Positions 54,567 through 63,906 of a stretch of DNA of 64,000 nucleotides are shown here, in pieces (position 1 is the first letter of the stretch; every line of letters begins with the position of its first letter). This DNA comes from Shimwellia pseudoproteus. Its GTDB lineage: Bacteria; Pseudomonadota; Gammaproteobacteria; Enterobacterales; Enterobacteriaceae. The translations under genes were made by a program, and so were the position numbers. The notes beneath the pieces were generated by a model. That model had not been told where the DNA came from. It saw only the letters and a program-made list of their open reading frames with translations, and ran no database searches. Location: assembly GCF_016415625.1 (NCBI RefSeq), contig NZ_WBXP01000003.1, positions 88,918-152,917 of the forward strand, in the 5' to 3' direction.

Positions 54567-54914
54567 ATGGCTCTGATCCCGAAAAACTACACGCGGCTGG
54601 AAAGCGGCTACCGTGAGAAAGCACTGAAAATTTATCCCTGGGTATGTGGGCGCTGCTCCCGGGAGTTTGTCTATTCAAACTTACGTGAACTCACCGTGCA
54701 CCATATCGATCATGACCATACCAATAACCCGGAAGATGGCAGCAACTGGGAGTTGTTGTGCCTCTATTGCCATGACCACGAGCACTCAAAATACACTGAG
54801 GCTGACCAGTACGGCACCACCGTGGTGGCGGGGGAAGATGCGCAAAACGATGTTGAGCCAGCAACCTATAACCCCTTTGCTGATTTAAAGTCGATGCTGA
54901 ATAACAAGAAATAG
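54567..54914 (+). CDS. yajD: HNH nuclease-like protein YajD
   Basis: A 115-residue HNH-domain protein almost identical to E. coli YajD. CGRCSREF and LCLYCHDHEH supply the four zinc cysteines, and LTVHHIDHDHTNNPEDG carries the HNH catalytic residues. Its biological role is not established. ATG 54567 gives the E. coli-like N-terminus MALIPKNYTRLE. Confidence 0.95.
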   Translation: MALIPKNYTRLESGYREKALKIYPWVCGRCSREFVYSNLRELTVHHIDHDHTNNPEDGSNWELLCLYCHDHEHSKYTEADQYGTTVVAGEDAQNDVEPATYNPFADLKSMLNNKK

Positions 54915-54928
54915 TGTTGCCGGGAATG

Positions 54929-54955
54929 GCGCCGGTAGCGCATTGTCACCGGCGC
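54929..54955. terminator. Hairpin between yajD and the SDR pseudogene
   Basis: GCGCCGGT and ACCGGCGC form a perfect 8-base-pair stem with an 11-base loop, 14 bases after the yajD stop. No U-tract. Confidence 0.45.
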
Positions 54956-54998
54956 TGCGGGCATCAGTGGGTGTTATCGCCCTTTTCTGTACCCGCCC

Positions 54999-55645
54999 CT
55001 AAATCGTGATCCCGCCATCTACACTGAGAGTGGTTCCGGTAATAAACCCGGCCCCCCGGTGAGCACAGATAAAGCACGGCACCCGCAATCTCTTCCGGGT
55101 GGCCCGTGCGTTTCATCGGTTGCAGATTATTGAGAAACTCGCGGCCATGTTCATCGGCCCGCATCTCTGCGTTCATCGGTGTGTCAATCACCCCCGGGCA
55201 CACGGCATTAATCCTTACCCCCTGTGAGGCAAACTCCACCGCCGCCGCTTTGCAATATCGCCGGGATTTCATATTTCATACAAAGCGCAGTACCGCGCAC
55301 GTTCACGGCGAGGATGCGATCAATATCCCCGGCAGTGGTTTCCGTTACCGGTGCGGGCGGGAGGAAAATCCCCGCATTATTAAAGGCAAAATGTAAACCA
55401 CCAAAAACATCAAGGGTGCGCGCTACCAGGCGATCAACCTCCTGTTCAATGGCGATATCGGCCGGGACAAAAAGCGCGCGGCCGCCGGCCTGTTCAATAC
55501 GTGCAACGGTTTCCTGGCCCCCTGCCTCCCGCCGCCCGGCCACGACAACGCTGGCCCCTTCCCGGGCAAAGGCGAGTGCCGTGGTCCGGCCAATGCCAGA
55601 AGTGCCGCCAGTAACAAGTACCACTTTATCGGTGAACATTTTCAT
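54999..55645 (-). pseudogene. SDR-family oxidoreductase pseudogene
   Basis: The N-terminal half is an ordinary short-chain dehydrogenase (MFTDKVVLVTGGTSGIGRTT, NNAGIFLPPAP) up to CMKYEIPAILQSGGG. There the frame breaks and resumes in another frame at KAAAVEFASQGVRINAVCPG, so about 30 residues including the catalytic YxxxK are missing. A second lesion, an extra G in a G6 run near 55055, shifts the last ~20 codons; read with five G the usual TGTTLSVDGGITI ending returns. Two independent lesions make a functional protein impossible. It is divergent from a LysR gene. Confidence 0.9.
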
Positions 55646-55826
55646 CGTGATTAATCCTGATTATCCGGAAGACGCGCCGCACAGGCATCATCTGTCCGGC
55701 CGCATTACGCCATAACGCGTTTACCAACAACGAGGAACTGACTATAAGGCGCTTTATTGTTTTGGATAAGCCGTGCTATATCGCATATATTGCTGGGTTA
55801 TATTCATCAATAAGGCCGCTATCTGT

Positions 55827-56729
55827 ATGCGTACCAATGAACTGGGTGAACTGACTGCATTTGTTGCCATCGCCGAAGAGCGAAGCTTCCGGCGGGCCGC
55901 CGCGCGGCTTAATTTGACCGCCTCGACGCTTAGCCACGCGTTGCGGGCACTGGAGGAACGCCTGGGTGTCAGGTTGCTTAACCGCACCACCCGCACCGTT
56001 GCGCCCACTGCGGCTGGCCTGGCATTATTGGAGAAAATCGCCCCGGCCTTTTCGGCTATTTCTACCGCCGTCGAAGAGGTTAACGACTTCCGCCAGCACC
56101 CCCACGGTAGCCTGCGTATCAACCTGTCTCGCATTGCCTACCACATGGTCGTTGCGCCCATTTTGACGCAGTTTTGCAACAACTTTCCCGATATCACCCT
56201 GGAAATATCACTTAATGACAGCTTTGTGGATATTGTCGAAGCGGGGTTTGATGCCGGTATTCGTCTGCGGTCTGATATTCCACAGGATATGAACGCGGTG
56301 CGGGTCACGCAAAACCTCACTGCGGCGGTGTATGGTTCACCGGATTATTTTCGCCGTTTCCCTTTGCCGCAGACACCACAAGATTTGCAGCAGCATTTAT
56401 GTATTGGCAGACGCGAAATCGCCAGCGGCAACCTGTCGCGCTGGGCGTTTGCAAAAGACGGTAAGCACGTCGCAATACCGGTCCGCGGCCCGCTGGTGCT
56501 GGACACAGTCGACACGATGATCGACATCGCGTTACAAGGGATTGGGCTGGTGTATGCCGCTGACAGCGAAGAGAATCGGCAACATGTGGCTGCGGGCCGG
56601 CTGGTGCGCGTACTGGCCGACTGGTCGACAACCGTGCCCGGTTTCTACCTCTACTTCCCGGGTCACCGGCACCTCTCCGCTGCGCTTAACGCCCTGATTG
56701 CCACCGTGCGCGTGGGCAGCGACAGCTAA
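55827..56729 (+). CDS. LysR-family transcriptional regulator
   Basis: A 300-residue LysR protein with a winged helix at the N-terminus (FVAIAEERSFRRAAARLN, TASTLSHALRALEERLGVRL) and a full substrate-binding domain (HMVVAPILTQFCNNFPDI, SFVDIVEAGFDAGIRL). It is of the group that usually controls a divergent SDR or other oxidoreductase gene. Its presumed target, the SDR at 54999-55645, is a pseudogene, so the regulator may be left without a local target. Confidence 0.9.
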   Translation: MRTNELGELTAFVAIAEERSFRRAAARLNLTASTLSHALRALEERLGVRLLNRTTRTVAPTAAGLALLEKIAPAFSAISTAVEEVNDFRQHPHGSLRINLSRIAYHMVVAPILTQFCNNFPDITLEISLNDSFVDIVEAGFDAGIRLRSDIPQDMNAVRVTQNLTAAVYGSPDYFRRFPLPQTPQDLQQHLCIGRREIASGNLSRWAFAKDGKHVAIPVRGPLVLDTVDTMIDIALQGIGLVYAADSEENRQHVAAGRLVRVLADWSTTVPGFYLYFPGHRHLSAALNALIATVRVGSDS

Positions 56730-57055
56730 ACCCTGACCGATTCAATCCGTTTATTTCAATGGCAAGACGGGTTAATGCTTCATCCGCTCCCCCGGTGGCG
56801 TTACTAATCCCTCTTGTCTGAGAGATTAAGCCAAAAGGGGGGCCTGCAGATCAACTAATAGGCAATAACGCCTTGTAAATAAAATAAGGGCTGCATAATC
56901 ATCCGTGCAGAGATATACCATACACACCGAATGGTAAATTTTTATTTATTTTAATACTTCTATATAAAAGATACATCCTGACACTATTAACCCACCCATA
57001 AAAAAATGATCCGATGCTATCTTTGGCTCGCTTTTATATATTAATGGAGTGTCAG
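56730..57055. other. Intergenic region before the DUF3313 gene
   Basis: About 325 bases without a gene, becoming clearly AT-rich in the second half. TATATAA-like sequence near 56960 may belong to the promoter of the lipoprotein gene, and GGAG precedes its ATG. No repeat or RNA was recognised. Confidence 0.4.
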
Positions 57056-57722
57056 ATGAAAGTTGGCTTTTTAGCAAAAATATTTTTATGTACTACGTTT
57101 ATTTCTATCGTTGGTTGCTCATCAAAAGTGCCAGAAAAAAAATAAATACTCTGGTTTTCTCAGTGACTATTCAAAACTTAAAGAGACCGAGAGCAGTACA
57201 GGAAAACCGGTGTTGCGGTGGGTGGACCCAAATTTCAATCCCGATAACTATGACAGCATCCAATATAATTCACTGGTTTATTATCCGACACCAAAACCAT
57301 CAACACAAATTGGTGAAAAGGTGCTTAGCCAACTGCTTACATACACTGATAATAAATTAAAACAGTCATTTTCTGAACGTAAGCCACTGGTAACCTCCCC
57401 CGGGCGGCGGACGTTAATATTCAGGGGGGCAATCACAGGCGTAAGTAGCGCAGAACAAGGCCTGCAATTCTATGAGGTCTTACCCGTAACATTACTCATT
57501 GCCGCTACTCAAGTCGCAACAGGCCACCGGACAATGGAAACGCATTTGTATATTGAGGAAGAGTTAATTGATGCATCAACCAGGAAACCCGTGCTGCAAG
57601 TCGTCAGGTTAGGTGAAGGAGAAGGTATCAAAAACCAGGATACCCCCATGAGCTTAGCCAACTTAAAAACAGTGGTAGATGGCTTAGGGACTGACGTAAC
57701 GGCATTTAATATTAAAAAATAA
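57056..57722 (+). pseudogene. DUF3313-family lipoprotein gene interrupted by an A8 tract
   Basis: From ATG 57056 the sequence encodes a lipoprotein signal ending in the lipobox IVGC (C21), but the frame stops at codon 30 right after a run of eight A (57135-57142). The rest of the protein continues in another frame to 57722 (KYSGFLSDYSKLKE, GKPVLRWVDPNFNPDNYDS and further), which is a DUF3313 domain of ~190 residues. Seven A would restore one frame of about 222 codons. This may be a true pseudogene, a phase-variable or slippage-expressed gene, or a sequencing error. Function of DUF3313 is unknown. Confidence 0.8.
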
Positions 57723-57849
57723 TTACATTCATTATCCTGGCCAACATATAGTGCGAAGATAAGCGCTGGCAAGCCTCGTATTGATACTCACCCTAATAAT
57801 CCCGGGATGTGGTGATCAGTAAAATAATAAACACAGATGATAGTGATGA

Positions 57850-57884
57850 ATAAAAAAAGCAACATCTCCCGCCGCTGGCGGGAG
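57850..57884 (-). terminator. Intrinsic terminator of the YiaV/YiaW-like operon
   Basis: On the minus strand CTCCCGCC and GGCGGGAG form an 8-base-pair stem with a 3-base loop, followed by a T-run (A7 at 57852-57858 on the plus strand). Confidence 0.75.
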
Positions 57885-57897
57885 AAAAGGAACGCCA

Positions 57898-59040
57898 TTA
57901 ATGATCGAGGAAAACATAGTTTTCCCAGCTGCTCATACGGATGAGAATTTTACGTATCAGTGATAATTCCTTGAAATGACCGGAATAGACCGCAACGTTA
58001 ACTTGCGTCCCCTGAGGCAGTTGATAACCATCCAGCCGCGGATCGGTCGCTTTCACCTTCACCAAAACGCGGCCCTGTTTAACCAGATCGGCAGTGGCCA
58101 GTAATTTACCTTGCCCCTGGAACTGGCTTTCACCAATTGCAGGTAACACATCAACCACCTCGCCGCTAAATACCGTCCCAGGAATGGAGGGGAACATAAG
58201 CTCTGCTTTATAACCCGGTTTAAGCCGCTGAAGCGAATTTTGCCGGAATGCCGCCACGTAGTTTTTCTTTGACTCGGTATCTCTTGGCACAAAGGTCATT
58301 ACAGGTGCCAGACCCAATGCCGTAGACATCGCGCCTTTACGCAGACCAACGGTACTGACATAACCTGCCATGGGCGCCCGCACCACCGTGCTTTCGAGGT
58401 TAAACTCAGCCTTATGCAGCTGTGCTAACAGCGACGCGACTTTCGTGTTCTGTCCATTAACAACCGATTCGAGATTATTTTTCGCCTGTTCAACCTGAGC
58501 CTGCGCAGCGGCAACGCTGGCCTCTGTTGCCTTATAGGCCTGACGGCGGGTATCCACCATCTGATCGGAAAACGCGCCTTTGGTATGGCCTTCGCTATAA
58601 CGCACGTACTCGCGTTGGGCTTTGTCCCTGTCGGCAATGGCTTTACTGAGATCTGCCTGCGACTGCTTCAGCCCGGAATCCAGCGATAGCGCATTTTGAA
58701 TGGCTTCTTTAACCTGGGCACGGAGATCATCAACTTTCGCCTGGAATGGCGTAGGATCGATGCGAAACAACACATCGCCTTCTTTCAGCCATACGTTGGG
58801 CTTAACGGGCACCTCAATGACTCTGCCGCGGACCTGAGAAACAATCGGTACCGTCTGGTATGCTTGCTTGCCCATATCGCTAAAGGGGTAGTTATAATTC
58901 ATCACCAGAATTATTAAAGAAATAAAAATAACGCCACCGAGTACTGCCGTCGGTACTGTCCATTTATTTAGCGGAATGCGGAAAATCTTAAAAATGGTGA
59001 TGCAGAGTGCGGCATAGCAAAGTAGTAATAACGTTTCCAT
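57898..59040 (-). CDS. HlyD-family membrane fusion protein, YiaV/YibH-like
   Basis: A 380-residue membrane fusion (periplasmic adaptor) protein. Two hydrophobic stretches near the N-terminus (residues 3-21 and 30-47) anchor it; then come a lipoyl/barrel half (GRVIEVPVKPNVWLKEGDVLFRIDP), a coiled-coil hairpin of about 110 residues and the closing barrel (STVVRAPMAGYVSTVGLRKG). It ends MSSWENYVFLDH, like E. coli YiaV/YibH. Its start overlaps the preceding DUF3302 gene (TAATG). No efflux pump gene is adjacent; partner and substrate unknown. Confidence 0.88.
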   Translation of the reverse strand: METLLLLCYAALCITIFKIFRIPLNKWTVPTAVLGGVIFISLIILVMNYNYPFSDMGKQAYQTVPIVSQVRGRVIEVPVKPNVWLKEGDVLFRIDPTPFQAKVDDLRAQVKEAIQNALSLDSGLKQSQADLSKAIADRDKAQREYVRYSEGHTKGAFSDQMVDTRRQAYKATEASVAAAQAQVEQAKNNLESVVNGQNTKVASLLAQLHKAEFNLESTVVRAPMAGYVSTVGLRKGAMSTALGLAPVMTFVPRDTESKKNYVAAFRQNSLQRLKPGYKAELMFPSIPGTVFSGEVVDVLPAIGESQFQGQGKLLATADLVKQGRVLVKVKATDPRLDGYQLPQGTQVNVAVYSGHFKELSLIRKILIRMSSWENYVFLDH

Positions 59041-59417
59041 TATTTTTCTCGCTTATATATTGCCATAGCAGATGCGTCTGCTGTGGATTGTTTAAGCTCA
59101 TTAAGTTCACTTTCTAACTGGTTAACCTGCATAAGAAAATGCGTCATCTGATGCTGAATATTCTGTTGTTCTTCGCTAATTTTTTGCATACCCCAGCCCC
59201 GGTCTTCGCGCCAGAGTGTGGCCCAAATCCATAGCAACGGCCACAGAACATGCAGCGTAAACAGGCTTACCCAGCCAGCATAATGGATGGCATCCTGATG
59301 GGGATGATTACGTTTTTTCGCAATTTCATAAGGGATATCGTGGATAGCAATAATCCCATAGAACAAGATGATAAGCACCGCAGTCAGTATTACCAGTGCA
59401 ACATAATCCAGGAACAT
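59040..59417 (-). CDS. DUF3302 inner-membrane protein, YiaW/YibI-like
   Basis: A 125-residue protein with two membrane segments (about residues 4-24 and 48-68) and a coiled-coil C-terminus rich in Gln, Glu and Leu. It matches the DUF3302 family (IPYEIAKKRNHPHQDAIHYAGWVSLFTLHVLWP in part). The family is consistently encoded just before YiaV/YibH-type fusion proteins. ATG 59417 gives the family N-terminus MFLDYVALVILTA. Confidence 0.88.
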   Translation of the reverse strand: MFLDYVALVILTAVLIILFYGIIAIHDIPYEIAKKRNHPHQDAIHYAGWVSLFTLHVLWPLLWIWATLWREDRGWGMQKISEEQQNIQHQMTHFLMQVNQLESELNELKQSTADASAMAIYKREK

Positions 59418-59589
59418 ATGAAAACTCCAGCGGGGAATAAGTAGCAAGAATAAATAGATATAAAATCATTTGAGATTACAGAAGACCATAATCTGTTTAA
59501 GATCACAATGTCGCAGCAATCCAAAAATAAACTACAAAGTTAAAAATAAAATATGAATATTTAATTTAAAAATAAATTTTAATATCTGC

Positions 59590-59745
59590 CGTTCCCTATC
59601 GGTAAATATGTTACCCCCCTGTGGCGGTGTCGGTTCAAAGCCCCCGGAGTGGTTCCCGCGCGATCACGAATAAGCATTACAGGCCTGGGCCGCAAAGACA
59701 ATGACGTGAATCCCCCGGCCTGCACGATCACTTCTACACTATAAC
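59590..59745 (-). pseudogene. Possible remnant of an AraC-family gene
   Basis: The minus strand encodes AGGFTSLSL followed, after an over-long gap, by RDRAGTTPGALNRHRH, which looks like the second helix-turn-helix and end of an AraC-family protein (usual pattern GF-x14-G-x-TP). There is no N-terminal part or start. The match is short and could be chance. Confidence 0.3.
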
Positions 59746-59918
59746 TGATGAAAACTGGCACAGCGCGGTCATGTTTACTCGCAGAAAAGTGAGCGGTTCT
59801 TCACCAGGAAGGCAGGCTCCGGCCCCCTGGAGCTCTGTACCATGAACGTGGAAAGAGGCCTGAAACGGGTCTGTCACCGGTGATGGGTGAAAGATCGTAA
59901 GGTCACCGCCCCTCTTGC

Positions 59919-59940
59919 ATAGTATAGGGGGGTATACTAT
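59919..59940. promoter_or_regulatory. FrmR operator
   Basis: ATAGTATA-GGGGGG-TATACTAT: perfect 8-base AT-rich inverted arms around six G. This is the CsoR/RcnR-family operator type, and E. coli FrmR binds a nearly identical site before its own gene. It lies 33 bases before the frmR ATG, overlapping a TATACT that may be the -10. Confidence 0.88.
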
Positions 59941-59973
59941 ATTGACGTTAATTCTGATTAACAGAGACATTCA

Positions 59974-60249
59974 ATGCCGCATTCACCAGAAGAGAAAAAA
60001 CAAGCGCTTACCCGGGTAAGGCGCATCAAAGGCCAGATTGCAGCGCTTGAACAGGCGCTTGAAAACGGAGAGGAATGTACTTCAGTTTTGCAGCAACTGG
60101 CTTCTGTCCGCGGAGCCGTTAACGGCCTGATGGCGGTTGTTCTGGAGAGCTATCTCCGGGAGGAGTTCCCCGATACCGGCGAACGGAATGCGTCACAGAA
60201 GAGATCAATAGACGACACCATTTCGATTGTCCGCTCTTATCTGCGCTAA
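59974..60249 (+). CDS. frmR: Formaldehyde-responsive repressor FrmR
   Basis: A 91-residue CsoR/RcnR-family all-helical repressor that releases DNA when formaldehyde crosslinks it. Pro2 and Cys35, the residues that formaldehyde bridges in E. coli FrmR, are both present ([17 protein letters not shown]). The neighbouring metal-type position is Tyr60 (VVLESY) where E. coli has His. It is first in the frm operon behind its operator, and its stop codon lies inside a hairpin that leads to frmA. Confidence 0.95.
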   Translation: MPHSPEEKKQALTRVRRIKGQIAALEQALENGEECTSVLQQLASVRGAVNGLMAVVLESYLREEFPDTGERNASQKRSIDDTISIVRSYLR

Positions 60250-60279
60250 CGCTGCCAGGCAGGCGTCTGGCAGCGTTAG
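60246..60279 (+). other. Intercistronic hairpin between frmR and frmA
   Basis: CTAACGCTGCCAG and CTGGCAGCGTTAG form a perfect 13-base-pair stem with an 8-base loop that includes the frmR stop codon. No U-tract; probably mRNA processing or partial attenuation. Confidence 0.65.
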
Positions 60280-60305
60280 TAACAACAAATAATGAAAGGA
60301 AATAA

Positions 60306-61418
<1,113 letters not shown>

Positions 61419-61461
61419 TCCCCGGTGTACGGTTTACTCTCCGATGTAAAGGACATGATTT

Positions 61462-61860
61462 ATGACCACTCCCGTGATTTCCGGTGACGGCATTTTCTCA
61501 CACGTCTTTATCGGTGCCGTAGATGTTGAGAAATCAGCCGCATTTTACGACGCTGCATTAGGCGCTCTTGGCATCAAGAACCTCGGCCCTTTCGGTAATG
61601 GCTGGGTTCTTTTTGGCCGCGATAAACCGGCTTTCATCATCGCCCGTCCGGGCAATGGCGAAGCCCCGTCGGGCAATGGTATGACGATTGGCTTTGCTGC
61701 CGCCAGCCCTGCCGAGGTAGATGCTTTCCATGCCGCAGGCCTTGCCGCCGGCGGTACCGATGAAGGCCAGCCGGGTCCGCGAGGTCACCTGCCGGGCGCC
61801 TATGCGGCCTACCTGCGCGATCCGGCAGGCAACAAGATCTGTTCGTACACCTTCATCTAA
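61462..61860 (+). CDS. VOC-family protein in the frm operon
   Basis: A 132-residue glyoxalase-fold protein (FSHVFIGAVDVEKSAAFYDAALGALG, GHLPGAYAAYLRDPAGNKICSY). It lies between frmA and frmB, where E. coli K-12 has no gene, with AAAGGAC before the ATG. Co-location implies a role in formaldehyde or related aldehyde detoxification, for example on a glutathione adduct, but this is inference. The last usual metal ligand is not obvious (NKICSY). Confidence 0.88.
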   Translation: MTTPVISGDGIFSHVFIGAVDVEKSAAFYDAALGALGIKNLGPFGNGWVLFGRDKPAFIIARPGNGEAPSGNGMTIGFAAASPAEVDAFHAAGLAAGGTDEGQPGPRGHLPGAYAAYLRDPAGNKICSYTFI

Positions 61861-61878
61861 AACCGTGACGCCGGGACA

Positions 61879-61904
61879 GCCCGCAGTCGTATCCGACTGC
61901 GGGC
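61879..61904 (+). other. Intercistronic hairpin before frmB
   Basis: GCCCGCAGTCG and CGACTGCGGGC form a perfect 11-base-pair stem with a 4-base loop between the VOC gene and frmB. No U-tract, so it is unlikely to terminate fully. Confidence 0.6.
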
Positions 61905-61987
61905 ATCGATCCGGGACATCATGACAACCTGTCTGGCTGAACGGCCAGCGCATTGATTAATTATCCTGCCGATATACGGAGAAAACC

Positions 61988-62836
61988 ATGGAACGTCTTG
62001 AACACCATGCCAGCTTTGATGGCTGGCAGGAAGTCTATCAGCATGCGTCGGGAACGCTTGGCTGCACCATGAAACTGGGTGTTTATAGTCCGCCTCAGGC
62101 CCGTGACGGCAATGTGCCGGTGCTCTACTGGCTTTCCGGCCTGACCTGTACAGAGCAGAATTTTATTACTAAATCCGGTGTGCAGCGCTATGCCGCAGAG
62201 CATGGGATAATGATTGTCGCGCCAGATACCAGCCCACGCGGGGCGGATGTTCCCGATGACGCTGATTATGCCCTCGGACAGGGTGCCGGGTTCTACGTTA
62301 ATGCTACCCGGGAGCCCTGGGCGACCCATTACAGAATGTATGACTACGTGGTTAACGAACTCCCGGCGCTGATTGAACGCGAGTTCCCCGCCACTGACAA
62401 GAGAGCCATCAGCGGGCATTCGATGGGCGGCCATGGCGCACTCATGATTGCGTTAAGAAACCCGGGACGCTACCAGAGCGTGTCCGCATTCTCACCGGTT
62501 GTGGCGCCGTCTCAGGTTCCCTGGGGGCAAAATGCGCTGTCTGCCTATCTTGGGGACGACAGAGAAAGCTGGCAGCAGTATGACACGGTTGCGCTGATCC
62601 GCACGGCCCAGGAGCGGCTGCCCCTGTTGGTCGATCAGGGGCTTAATGATGAATTCCTTAACACCCAACTCCAGCCAGAGCGGCTAAAACGCGCCTGTGA
62701 AGAGGCTAATTATCCGCTAACGCTCAATCTCCGGCCCGGTCATGACCATAGCTATTATTTTATCGCCAGCTACATTGGCGACCACATGGCACACCATGCC
62801 GCGGCGCTGACACGCCAGGATCAGAAGCACAGGTAA
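61988..62836 (+). CDS. frmB: S-formylglutathione hydrolase FrmB
   Basis: Serine esterase that hydrolyses S-formylglutathione to formate and glutathione, completing formaldehyde detoxification. The 282 residues (277 in E. coli FrmB) carry the nucleophile S145 in SGHSMGGHG, the acid in LVDQGLNDEF and the His in RPGHDHSYYF. Last intact gene of the frm operon. Confidence 0.96.
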   Translation: MERLEHHASFDGWQEVYQHASGTLGCTMKLGVYSPPQARDGNVPVLYWLSGLTCTEQNFITKSGVQRYAAEHGIMIVAPDTSPRGADVPDDADYALGQGAGFYVNATREPWATHYRMYDYVVNELPALIEREFPATDKRAISGHSMGGHGALMIALRNPGRYQSVSAFSPVVAPSQVPWGQNALSAYLGDDRESWQQYDTVALIRTAQERLPLLVDQGLNDEFLNTQLQPERLKRACEEANYPLTLNLRPGHDHSYYFIASYIGDHMAHHAAALTRQDQKHR

Positions 62837-62838
62837 GG

Positions 62839-62958
62839 GGCAAGCAACGTGCCGCTACTCATCCCGTCCCGCTGGCCGACAACGATGCGGTGGTGGTGCG
62901 TGGTGCCCGGGAGAACAACCTGAAAGAAGTGGATATCTCTATTTCTCGTAATGCGCTG
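62839..62958 (+). pseudogene. uvrA-like (excinuclease subunit A family) remnant
   Basis: Directly after frmB one frame reads ATHPVPLADNDAVVVRGARENNLKEVDISISRNAL in pieces, the N-terminal start of UvrA2-type ATPases just before the Walker A region. No start codon precedes it and the match ends at residue ~40, where an imperfect copy of the last 18 bases (ISRNAL again, 62971-62988) follows. Only about 120 bases of the gene survive, so it is a remnant left by deletion. Confidence 0.75.
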
Positions 62959-63084
62959 GATGATAGACAGATTTCCCGTAACGCATTGATAATAAACAAA
63001 GTAAATATCCACTGTGAATGAGGTGCAGGTCAATGTGTTACTATAATAAAAATGGGGCCCTGGGGATTTAGGAAATATAAGTAT

Positions 63085-63531
63085 ATGCGATTTTATGGCA
63101 TCGATTATCTACAAACACAGTCTAATATCAATGATTACCTAAAATATATCATCATATTTAGTGCCTTATTTATCCTGATCGTTGTTTTTAGCCTGTATAT
63201 GCGCCATCGCTTGCAAACTAAATATCGTGACTTAACGATTATCGTCTTCTTATTTTTACTCTTCATTTCTGGTGTCCAGTATGCGGATTATACTGATAGC
63301 CAAAATATACACTCCCAATCATCACAAATGGTTAACTTTGTCAGAGTGTTATCACAAGAAAAAAAAGTGAATGTAAACTCGATATTCTCCAGCTCAGTAC
63401 AGCTTTCGGATGGTATTATTGTTAAAATTAATGAATTTTATTACCGCGTCAACTTAAGCCCGGATCAAAAAACATACACCTTAGAAGAGGTTTCGTTAGT
63501 AAACCCAGAGATAGAAATCATAAAAAATTGA
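63085..63531 (+). CDS. DUF3290-family membrane protein
   Basis: A 148-residue protein with two membrane segments (about 18-39 and 49-66) and a short extracytoplasmic C-terminal domain. The N-terminus MRFYGIDYLQTQSNINDYLKY is typical of DUF3290, a family best known from Gram-positive bacteria, where it is paired with DUF421 proteins as here. The gene is strikingly AT-rich compared with the rest of the window. ATG 63085 was chosen by family fit; an ATG at 63052 is in frame. Function unknown. Confidence 0.82.
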   Translation: MRFYGIDYLQTQSNINDYLKYIIIFSALFILIVVFSLYMRHRLQTKYRDLTIIVFLFLLFISGVQYADYTDSQNIHSQSSQMVNFVRVLSQEKKVNVNSIFSSSVQLSDGIIVKINEFYYRVNLSPDQKTYTLEEVSLVNPEIEIIKN

Positions 63532-63540
63532 GGAGTAGAA

Positions 63541-63906
63541 ATGATAATTTATATGCCCATCATTATAAAATTAGGTCTGGGGATCCTGTGTTTAATTGTT
63601 CAAATAAACCTGATGGGGAAGGGAAATCTGGCCCCTTCGTCCGCAATGGATCAGGTTCAGAACTATGTGCTCGGGGGGATCATCGGTGGCGTTATTTACA
63701 ATGAATCAATAACGGTACTACAATTCGTTCTCGTGCTAATCATATGGACTTTCCTCGTCTTTGTTCTTAAATTCTTAAAAGAAAACAATCGATTAGTTAA
63801 ACGAATTATTGATGGGAAACCTATTACTTTGGTACATAATGGCAGCATTAATGTTAAGGAGTGTTTACGCAACGGCGTTTCTGCAAATGACCTGATGTTC
63901 AGGTGA
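63541..63906 (+). pseudogene. DUF421 (YetF-like) membrane protein, truncated by IS1
   Basis: The N-terminal 120 residues of a DUF421-family protein: three membrane segments (about 7-24, 44-60, 62-80) and the beginning of the cytoplasmic domain (KPITLVHNGSINVKECLRNGVSANDLMF). Intact members have roughly 200-230 residues. The frame runs into IS1 at 63902 and uses an IS1-derived TGA. It has a Gram-positive-style GAGGAG site and follows the DUF3290 gene after 9 bases, AT-rich like it. Confidence 0.88.

Larger units (their letters stand above)
59418..59973. other. Intergenic region between yiaW-like gene and frmR
   Basis: About 555 bases without an intact gene. The first ~160 are AT-rich and should hold the yiaW-like promoter. 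A possible AraC-family remnant lies at 59590-59745 on the minus strand, and the FrmR operator at 59919-59940. Nothing else was recognised. Confidence 0.5.

Noticed and set aside
59734..59970. 78-codon minus-strand frame over the FrmR operator
   Set aside because: It runs through the operator and promoter of frmR, has no ribosome binding site and no recognisable family.
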